From Hyaloraphidium curvatum (Eukaryota; Monoblepharomycota; Hyaloraphidiomycetes; Hyaloraphidiales; Hyaloraphidiaceae), in assembly GCA_025558095.1 (NCBI GenBank), contig JAIVFI010000010.1, forward strand, positions 310,001 through 374,000: a stretch of DNA of 64,000 bases, given 5' to 3'. The translations under genes and the position numbers were made by a program. A model generated the notes under the pieces. It made no database searches. It saw nothing but the letters and a program-made list of their open reading frames with translations, and was not told the origin of the DNA. Positions 56,308-64,000 of this stretch are shown piece after piece (positions within the stretch are counted from its first letter, which is position 1; every line of letters begins with the position of its first letter).

Positions 56308-58654
56308 TCACGGCGCCGGCGAGAACGCCTGCCCCAGATACGCCGAATAGTCCGATCCCCCCGAGACCTGCGGCATCCCGCCCGCCAGCTTCTGCGCCAC
56401 CGCGGGCTTGATCCCCGCCCGCACGAGGTCGTCCGCGGTGATGAAGTTGCGCTCGCCCGCGACGGCCTTGAACGCCCCCAGGAGCTGCTCCGGGGTGGTC
56501 TGGTCCTCCTCGATCGAGCGTACGAAACCGATGTAGGGCTCGAACGTGACCTCCTCCGTCCCCTTGGAGGCGTCGTGGAACACCTTCTCGAACTCCTCGT
56601 CCTGCGATTTCGTGTCAGCATTCAATGTGCGGACCGCCGGCCGCCGCAAACGCACCGAGTAGACGATCCCCATGGCCTGCAGCGCCGCCTTGAACTCGAG
56701 CCTGTTGAGTGAGTTGCTGTTGTCCCTGTCCAGCTGCCTGAAGGCGTTCGAGTACTCCTCCAGCTTCCCGGGCGCGATGTCGGTCCGCGTCCGCGCCACC
56801 ATCTGGTTCTGGATGAAGGACGCCTTCTTGCCGGCGCCGATGCCGAGCTGCTCCAGGTCGAAGGCGAGGTCGTCGGGCGAGTAGATTGTGTAGACGTTGT
56901 CGGCGATGCTGCCGGCCTCGCGCGTCTCGTTGTAGAGCGCCTCGACGTTCTACGGGCCGGCGAGGGATGGTCAGTATCGGCTCGACCTTGGCAGGACTGA
57001 GACCAACCTTGAGCGGCCCGTTCAGGGAGCCCAGCTTGGCCTGCAGCCCCTTGACGGCCTCGAGCTGCTTCTCCAGGCTCATCTCGGGGTCCAGCGACGC
57101 CAGGTCGCGCGACAGCCCCTCGATGTCCCGCGCGAGCGCGTTGGCCGCGTCCGCGTACTTCTTCCTCAGCCGGTCCCTGGCCTCGGCGATGTAGGCCGTG
57201 ATCCCGGACTTGCGCTTGCTCTCGGCGGCCAGGAGGTCCTGCCACGAGCTGTCGATGTCGGCGGGGGTGCAGCCCGCGGGCGGGGCGTAGGCGGCGAGGT
57301 TGTAAGTCTTGAGCTTGGTGGCGATGTTGCCGAGGAGCGTGTCCAGGTCGCGCTTCTCGACGACCCACGAGCGCTTCTGGCCCAGCTTGTGGTTCGTCTC
57401 GAACTCGTTGAGCTGGGCCATGGCGTCCGAGTAGGAGGAGAAGGACGACGAGCTCCAGGCCGAGACCTGGTCCGCGATCGCCTTCATCAGCGCTGCAAAG
57501 ACAAAGCGTGAGTCTCGGTCGATGAAATGCCCGCACAGCCGACCGCCCACCCCTCGCCCGCTCCTCAAAGTCGTTCTGCATCATCCACGCCTGCTCCATG
57601 ACCTCGGCAAACTTGCCCACCCGCCTCTGCGCCGTCTCGAGCTTGTCGCTCCCCGCAAAGGCGTGGAAGTACTGCGCCACGTAGGTCATGACCGAGCGCT
57701 CGTCGGGCTTGACGACCTCGGTCAGGTCCTCGGGGGCAAACAGCTTGGGGATCCCCAGGTCGCGCTCGGCCACCTCCATGGCCAGCGCCGCGTTCTCGGT
57801 CTTCTTCTTGGTGTCGAGCGCGTAGAAATCCAGCAGCTCGGGGCGGTGCCGGTGGATCAGCGCGCACAGGGCCAGGCCGTCGTTCCAGGAGAAGGTGAAG
57901 TCCTTGACGTCCACCGTCGGCTTGTAGGGGGCCGTCTTGCGCTGGCACCACAGCAGCAGGCCCTCCTTGGCCGTCAGGCCCTCCTCGGAGATGTCGGCGA
58001 TGGAGAAGCGCAGGATGAGAGACCAGATCAGGCCCAGGATCAGCTTCGAGTTCTGGTCCACGATGTCCTCGGCGCCGACTGCGGCGGGGGGTAAGCGGGA
58101 CGTGCCGGCCGGCCGGGCGGCGGCACCCACTGTTGGTCAGCTGGATGTTCCGGGACTTGATGAACTGGAGGACCTTGTTGCAGTTCTCCACCTTCTGGAT
58201 CCGCAGCTTGGGGTTCTTGTTGTACCGCCCCAGGCTCTCCTCGCCGATGACCTCGAGAAGCTGGATCAGCGGCTCGCCCGTGCTCACATCGGTGGTGATG
58301 TTGCCGATGGGAGGGAGCCGTTTGTCGGTGAGCTTGGAGTTGGCCCAGTTGGTGAAGGTCTTGATCTGGATCTCCTCCCTGGGCCCCGGTACGCGTCGGA
58401 GTCTGCCCCGAGGTGCGCGGCGCGGGCAACCCACCACTTCTTGTCCAGAATGTGGGCCGTGTCGACGACTGCGCCGTTTCCGGGGTCAGCCCGACCTGCA
58501 CCGCGCGTGCGAGCCGCGCGGGGAGCCCACCTTCCTCCCTGCTGGCGGCGCTGCCTATTTGCCCGCTCGCCCCGTCCACGGGCGTCAGCCGCTGCGACGG
58601 GGGAGCCAGACCCCTGGAAGTGAGGGGCACCGAGGCGCCCGAGCGGTAGGACAT
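56308..58654 (-). CDS. AIN1: Alpha-actinin, intact copy
   Basis: Seven exons: 58654-58531, 58468-58435, 58378-58131, 58078-57551, 57492-57008, 56949-56656 and 56601-56308 (668 residues); introns are 52-62 bp and all phases agree. The actin-binding domain has two calponin-homology domains: WEEIQIKTFTNWANSKL, built across the second intron, and LTNIGAEDIVDQNSKLILGL, across the third. Two spectrin-like helical segments follow, shorter than the four repeats of animals, as in S. pombe Ain1. A C-terminal EF-hand pair (LDRDNSNSLNRLEFKAAL; the second degenerate) ends SDYSAYLGQAFSPAP. It cross-links actin filaments in the cytokinetic ring and cortex. This is the only copy with an open exon 1 and no transposon, so it is probably the functional gene. 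Confidence 0.94.
58524..58531. other. Empty hAT target site in alpha-actinin copy 3
   Basis: AGCCCACC occurs once here, at the exon 1/intron 1 border, where copies 1 and 2 have ATCCCACC on both sides of the hAT element. There is no footprint, so this is the pre-insertion state with one base difference. Confidence 0.85.
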
Positions 58655-58815
58655 CGCGGGTCCTTCTTTCGGGAATGAATGCGCGTGCGGCGGCGCGCGG
58701 AGTTTGATTGGGTCGGGGGTGTTTGGGGCGAACCGCACGCGACGAACACGCGATGGGGCGGTCCGGCGGGTCTCTAGCGGAATAGATGGGCGAGCTGGAT
58801 GACGCGAGGGAGGCG

Positions 58816-59200
58816 ATGCCGGGATCCGGCTCAGCAACCCTTGCGCCGGACGCCGCGAGGAGGTGTTTGGACTGGAGCGCTAGAATTTTTGGTATCTCTG
58901 CTCGGGAGAGTCTTTTTCCTAACCGGGGCCGCTGTGGTTTCGTCGTCTTTCCAAACCTCCTCATCCCGGGCAGCGAGCCGCCGCCAGCGCGGGCCGGCCA
59001 TCGTGGTCGACCGCCGTTGAGCGCGGGGCGCGTCTGCGCCGCCGCGGAGAGCCGCCGACCGGAGTCTGCCCGCGCCCGGGCCCGCCACCCTCGCGGGTCG
59101 TCATGCGCCCAGCGCATCGGACCCGTCTGAATCGGCTGTAGCCGTCGCCGCAGTGCTGAGCCGCACCGGGCATCCGCCGCCGCCGCACCCGCACGCCGCC
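58816..59200. other. Intergenic region, 385 bp
   Basis: From the end of the duplicated block to the kinase start codon; it should include the kinase promoter. No gene recognised. Confidence 0.45.
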
Positions 59201-61691
59201 ATGGCGTCGCCCGCATCCCCCGCATCCCCCGCCGCCGCCCGCCTCGACCCCGCCGACCTGGAGGCCGCGCTGGTGCCGCCGTCGCCCGTCTCGCCGCCCG
59301 TCTCGCCGCCCTCCGCGCCCGCGCTGGTCATCTCGTCGGACAGCGCCGCAGACTTCCCGCCGGTGCCGCGCGAGCCGCCCAACCCAGAGAACAGGCCGGC
59401 GGTGCCGCCCCCCGCCCCCGCGCTGGCCGCCGCCGTCCCGCTGCCGGCTCCCGCCGCACATGCGCCGCCCGGGGCGGCAGCCAGCCCGGCGCCGCTGATC
59501 CAGCCGAAGCAGATCTCGATCGCGGGCGATCTGCAGGCCGCCCCTGCACCGGCCGCCTCGGCCGCCGCAAAGGAGAAGCCGTCCCTCTTCCACCGCCGCA
59601 CGCCCTCGGGCTCGGGCGGCGCCGCCGCCAAGCCGCCCACCGCTCCGGCACCGCAGAAGGCCTCGGGAAACATCTTCAGCCGCATCTTCCACATCCACGA
59701 CGAGGAGGAGGGCAAAAAGTCGACCTCGCCGCCCGCCGCAAAGGATGCGCCCGCCCCGGAAAAGAAGAAGGAGAACCTGGTCGACAAGCTGTTCCACCGC
59801 GACAAGGAGGCGCACGGCGTGCGCCCCGACTCGGCCGGCTCGGACCGCCCGCCCACCCCCTCGGCCCTCAACACCTCGCCGCAGCTCTCCCCCGCCGACG
59901 CCAACGGCTCGCGCTCCGGCACTCCCGCCACGCCCAACGGCGACTACGGCTCCGGCCTCGGCATGCTCCGCGAGATGTGGTCCGGCAGCCCCGCGCCGTC
60001 CGACTCGGGCCAGGGCGGGGACGTCAAGCGCCAGCCCAGCCTGTCGCGCCCGCCGTCGTCGAGCAACGTCTCCGTCTCGGGCTCGGAAAAGGAAAGGGAG
60101 AAGCCGGCGACGCTCAAGCGCGTGGGCTCGGAGCAGTACCTGGCGCAAAAGTACGGCGAGGTGGACGGCAAGGTCATTGGCAGGGGCGCCACGTCGGTGG
60201 TCAGGCTGGCGCACAAGAAGGAGCTGCCGCCGGGGTCGACGATCGCCAACGGCGACAAGGGACTGGACATCACCTACGCCATCAAGGTGGGTTGCCCAGT
60301 CGTGCGGGGTGGTCACAGTCGCTCACCCAGACTGTTCTGGTGGTATCCCACAGGAATTCCGCAAGCGCCGCCGCGACGAGTCCGAGCGCGACTACGTCAA
60401 GAAGCTCTCGACCGAATTCTGCATCGGCCACTCGCTGCACCACCCCAACGTCGTGGACCACATCGAGCTCCTGCAGACGCAGCAGGGCGCGTGGTGCGAG
60501 GTGCTCGAGTACTGCTCCGGCGGCGACCTGTGCAACCTCATCCAGCACGGCGGGCTGACCTACGACGAAGCGAACGGGTTCTTTGCCCAGCTGGTGAACG
60601 GGGTGGCGTATCTGCACACGCTGGGCGTGGCGCACAAGGACCTCAAGCCCGAGAACCTGGTGGGTCCATGCATCGGGCGTGTCTGCACGCGCAGTTCTGA
60701 CGCCGCCGCGCTTTCGTTTGGGTCTACAGATGCTGGACGGCAAGGGCTCGCTCAAGATCACCGACTTTGGCTCGGCCGAGGTGTTCCGCTCCGTGTGGGA
60801 GAAGGAGGCGCACAAGTCGCACCGCCTGGCCGGCAGCGAGCCCTACATCGCCCCCGAGGAGTTCACCGAAAAGGAGTTTGACCCGCGCGCGGTGGACGTG
60901 TGGGCTTGCGGCATCATGTGGGTCGGCGCGGGCGCGCTTCAACGGACTTGCGCTGACGTGGCCCGTCCAGATACCTGACCATGATCTACAACCGCATCCC
61001 CTGGCGGTCCGCGACGGGCGCGGACCCCAACTACAAGTTCTACCTGCGCTGCCGCGCCAAGTACGCTGCCTCGCACACCGCCACCCTCGAGCGGCGCGCG
61101 CCGGCGACCGGCGGCTCGCCCAAGGAGGCCTCGACGGCGACGCTCATCAGCAAGGACTCGAGCTCCAACGTCGTCCCGGAAAAGGACAAGGACGGCAAGG
61201 ACAAGGATGCGACGCTGCTCAAGACCGACCTGTCGCGGTCCAACTCGGCCATCACGCGCGGCTCGTCCGACAGCGGTCTCAAGTCGCACAAGTCGACGCA
61301 GAGCTCCGGCGCCGCGGAGGCCACCGCCTTCCCCATGCTGGATCACCTGCCCTCGGGCCCGCGCAACCTCGTGTTCCGGATGCTGGACCCCAACCCCGAC
61401 ACGCGGATCGCGATCGAGGACGTGCGCAGGGACGCGTGGTTCCGCAACGTGGTCAAGTCGCACATCCACGACCAGTGGATGGAGCGCAGCGATTCCGAGA
61501 CGGAGAAGGCGATGACGGCCAAGAAGGCGCAGGACTCGGACGGCAAGCCGGAGCGCGCGCAGAAGGCGACGAGCGAGAGGGCCCCGTCGACGACGGCGGG
61601 GCCGCACGGGCCGAGCAAGCTGGGGGCGTGCGTGGTGCCCGAGGGGGTCGGCGCGGCCGCCGGCGGGGCGCAGGGCGCCACGTCCAAGTGA
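59201..61691 (+). CDS. Hal/Npr-family serine/threonine protein kinase
   Basis: Four exons: 59201-60286, 60354-60659, 60730-60917 and 60971-61691 (766 residues); introns are 53-70 bp. About 330 N-terminal residues are Pro/Ala/Ser-rich and disordered. The kinase domain follows: glycine loop IGRGATSVVRLAHKK, AIKEFRKRR with the catalytic Lys at the exon 1/2 junction, LKPENL preceded by HKD instead of HRD, DFGSAEVF, SEPYIAPEEF, and DVWACGI with the intron 3 junction after it. A long insert rich in Ser/Lys (about residues 540-640) interrupts the C-lobe before FRMLDPNPDTRIAIEDV, a feature of fungal Hal4/Hal5/Npr1-type kinases that control nutrient permeases and potassium transporters. Which member it is cannot be decided. 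Confidence 0.88.
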
Positions 61692-61823
61692 TCGGGCGCC
61701 CGGGGGGTGGGTTGCCGCGGGTGCGGCCGTTAGAACTAGATTCGGGCGGTTTTGTCGTTGTTCCGGGTCGGAATGTTTCGGTCTGGGGTATGTACGTCTC
61801 TCTGATCAAACGCACATCATTCC

Positions 61824-64000
61824 ATGGGCGTCGCAAAGTTCCGTGTTTGGGAGTTGGAGGAGCGCCGCAGCGATTTCGAATCCGGCGACAATTCCGGGCC
61901 GCGCTCCGCCCCATCCGCCTCATCGCCCGTCCGCCGCAGCATGGACAGCAAAGCGGAGCTCGGGGGTCTGCCGCCGTTCCGGGAAGCCGATGCGGGCGAT
62001 GCGCCGAGGCGGTGGTTCCGCTGGACTGATGCAGTCCTTGGCACCGTTGCAGGGTGCGCCCTCCTGGTGCGTCCTTGAAGCCGCCGAAGCGCCGCAGTCC
62101 GTCGTTTCGGACTCATGCATTTACTGACCGCCTTTCATGTGCATTTGCAGTGGTCGGCGGGGGGGTTGGCGCTCGGGGGACCTCGGGGAACCGTCATGGT
62201 TTCATCACCTTTGCCGGAGCAACAGGGCGCGGGGCTGAGTACCGCCATGAATATGTCGACGTCGTCGGAGCATGAGAGCCTGTATCGCCGCGCGCAGCCG
62301 GACTTTGGCTACCTCAGCTCGGTCTTTTCGCTGTATGCGCAGGACCCGATGGGCGGACCCAGCGTCTACGACATCGATACGGCCCCGGGATCCATCATGC
62401 GTCGGCCCATCCCGTACCTGTCGGGGGAGATGCCGCTGAACTTCGGCCCGCTCAACAACACCATGCGGCTGACGCGGACGAGGGTGTCGAAGGTTACCAG
62501 GACGAGGGTGTCCAAGCTGCCGTTCGGGACGACTGCAGCGCCCATCACGACCACGACCATCACGGCGCCGCCGACGACGACGACGGTTTCTGACATTCGA
62601 TGCGGGGCCGTGGTTTCCAACTCTTGCCCGGAAGGACTCTGCTGCTCCGTCTATGGTTGGTGCGGCTTTTCAGACGCCCAGTGAGTTCCACCCACGCTGC
62701 GATAGCCATTTGCTCACGATTGGCGCCCCAGCTGCCTGAGCGGGTGCCAGCCTGATTGGGGTCGCTGCAACAAGGTCCCCGCGGTTCCAACAGCCACGCA
62801 GACGATAACGATCCCTGCGCCTACGCAAACGGCGCCGACGGGCGGTGTTCCAACCCCAGGCACAATCGCCTACTTTCCCAATTGGGGACCGAGCATTACG
62901 AACTACGACATCGCTGGTGTGAATGTGATCAACTACGCATTCGTGACTATGCGGGCGGATGGTTCGCTCAGCTGGGGCGGCGACTACGCCAGCGGAGGGA
63001 TGATGTATCAGCTCAACAGCGTCTACAAGGCCCGCTACCCTGGCCTGCGGACCGTCTTTTCGATCGGCGGCTGGACGGACTCGCAGTGGTTCTCGCTCGT
63101 GGGTAGCGACGCAGGCCGCCGCAACCGCTTCGCAGACAGCATCTACCAGTTCACCCTCAACAACCAGTTTGACGGCGTGGACCTGGACTGGGGTGCGTTC
63201 CAAGCGACCAGGTGCCTACTTCGCCTCTGACTGGTGTCTTTACAGAGTACCCATCTGGCGGCGGCCAACCTGGCAACACGCAGTCTCCTGACGATGCGCG
63301 CAACTTCGTGCTGATGGTTCAAGAGATCCGCAACCGTCTCGGACCGAACCGACTCATCACAATCGCCGCTTCTACCGACTTGGGCAAGTACGGCAACTAC
63401 CTCCTGCCGCTTGCGAACTTGCTCGACTGGATAAACATCGTGAGTCTGTTCGCGATTGCCGGAGCCGCTACCCTAATCACTCCGGTCCAGATGAGTTATG
63501 ATATGGCAGGGCCGTGGAGCGGATCAGCGGGCTACAACGCTCCTCTGTTCCGGGAACCTGGAACCGGAGACTCGCAGTCGGATGCGATCAATCGCTTTGC
63601 AGCAGCAGGGGTGCCCCGTGCGAAGCTCACCATGGGCATGGCCTTCTACGGCCGGGGCTTCCGCGTCGCGAGCGGGGCCAACAATGGTCTCTACCAGAGG
63701 CAGATTGGAGCTCCGACGGGGGACGGCACGGACGATCCCGGAGTCTGGACCTGGAGGGGCCTGCGATCGTCGATACTCGCCAACGGACCGTTCAGCACAA
63801 CCGGCGACTGGAGGAGGATCTACCGCGATCAGGTTCAGACGCCGACGCTGTTCTCTCCCTCCCGCAACGTCTTCATTGGCTACGATGATCCCCAATCCAC
63901 GTGCGTCAAGGCCCTTTGGGCGAAAAACAACGGCTTTGGAGGAGGTGGGTTTCAATCGCCCACCCGCGCTTTCTCCGCCTGATCCCGTGCACAGTGATGG
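61824..64000 (+). CDS. GH18 chitinase with type-1 chitin-binding domain, cut by window end
   Basis: Exons: 61824-62066, 62151-62680, 62732-63192, 63246-63439, 63491-63944 and 63995 onward. Introns are 50-84 bp. There is no signal peptide at the start; a hydrophobic stretch (DAVLGTVAGCALLWSAGGLA) spans the first junction after about 68 polar residues, suggesting a type II membrane anchor. Next comes a Thr/Pro-rich stalk, then a CBM18 hevein-like domain (RCGAVVSNSCPEGLCCSVYG, continuing WCGFSDAQYCLSGC-like across an intron, with His in place of the Tyr). The GH18 barrel has FSIGGWTDS (SxGG), FDGVDLDWEY (DxxDxDxE), MSYDMAG and GMAFYGRGF. The catalytic Glu codon is split G/AG by the third intron. 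Likely role: cell-wall chitin remodelling. Confidence 0.9.

Larger units (their letters stand above)
55940..58815 (+). repeat. Tandem repeat unit, partial copy 3
   Basis: It matches copy 2 without visible difference from 55940 to 58245. From 58246 onward it is the diverged, hAT-free version of the alpha-actinin 5' end. Similarity stops at 58815, just inside the start of the hypothetical gene (equivalent to about 34677). The remaining 7.8 kb of the unit is absent. Confidence 0.93.

Overview
This window is fungal nuclear DNA. It is GC-rich (by eye about two thirds G+C) and gene-dense, and nearly every gene has introns of about 50-65 bp with GT-AG ends plus at least one GC-AG. The gene set is fungal: Sec16, a Cdc11/Nud1 septation scaffold, alpha-actinin, a Hal/Npr-type kinase and a GH18 chitinase with a type-1 chitin-binding domain. 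A MERIT40-like protein and the base composition make an early-diverging (chytrid-like) fungus my best guess, but that is inference. No rRNA, tRNA or CRISPR was recognised.

Layout, 1-29 kb (single-copy housekeeping genes): a forkhead factor cut by the left edge (-), ISA2 (+), a divergent McrB-like/McrC-like pair at 2.5-6.6 kb, a BRO1-domain ESCRT protein (-), a VAP/Scs2 ER tether (-), SEC16 (+), NDUFAF6 (+), a CDC11/NUD1 leucine-rich-repeat scaffold (+), spermidine synthase (+), a calcium-dependent mitochondrial ATP-Mg/Pi carrier (-), V-ATPase subunit D (-) and a BABAM1/MERIT40-like gene (+).

Layout, 28.9-58.8 kb: a 13.5-kb unit in direct tandem, two full copies and one partial third. Each full unit carries the 3' end of BABAM1, alpha-actinin (-) with an intact 2,865-bp hAT transposon in its first intron, a hypothetical gene, a repetitive glycine/serine/threonine protein (-), a 65-residue glycine-zipper peptide, an F-box protein, a putative C2HC-finger protein (-) and a lysophospholipid acyltransferase (-). 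The partial third copy has the only undamaged alpha-actinin and keeps the empty hAT target site. Sequence differences place the copies in the order A-X, B-X, B-Y. One unequal crossover between two alpha-actinin paralogues predicts exactly this, and so does an assembly loop through a collapsed 796-bp identical tract.

Layout, 58.8-64 kb: a Hal/Npr-type protein kinase and a probably membrane-anchored GH18 chitinase that runs off the right edge.

The most interesting system is the divergent pair at 2,538-6,565. An 845-residue protein fuses ribonuclease-inhibitor-like leucine-rich repeats to a McrB-type AAA+ GTPase. It is divergent from a McrC-type PD-(D/E)xK nuclease-family protein, with 138 bp between the start codons. 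This looks like a eukaryotic, NLR-like remodelling of the bacterial McrBC restriction machine and is a candidate anti-element or antiviral system.
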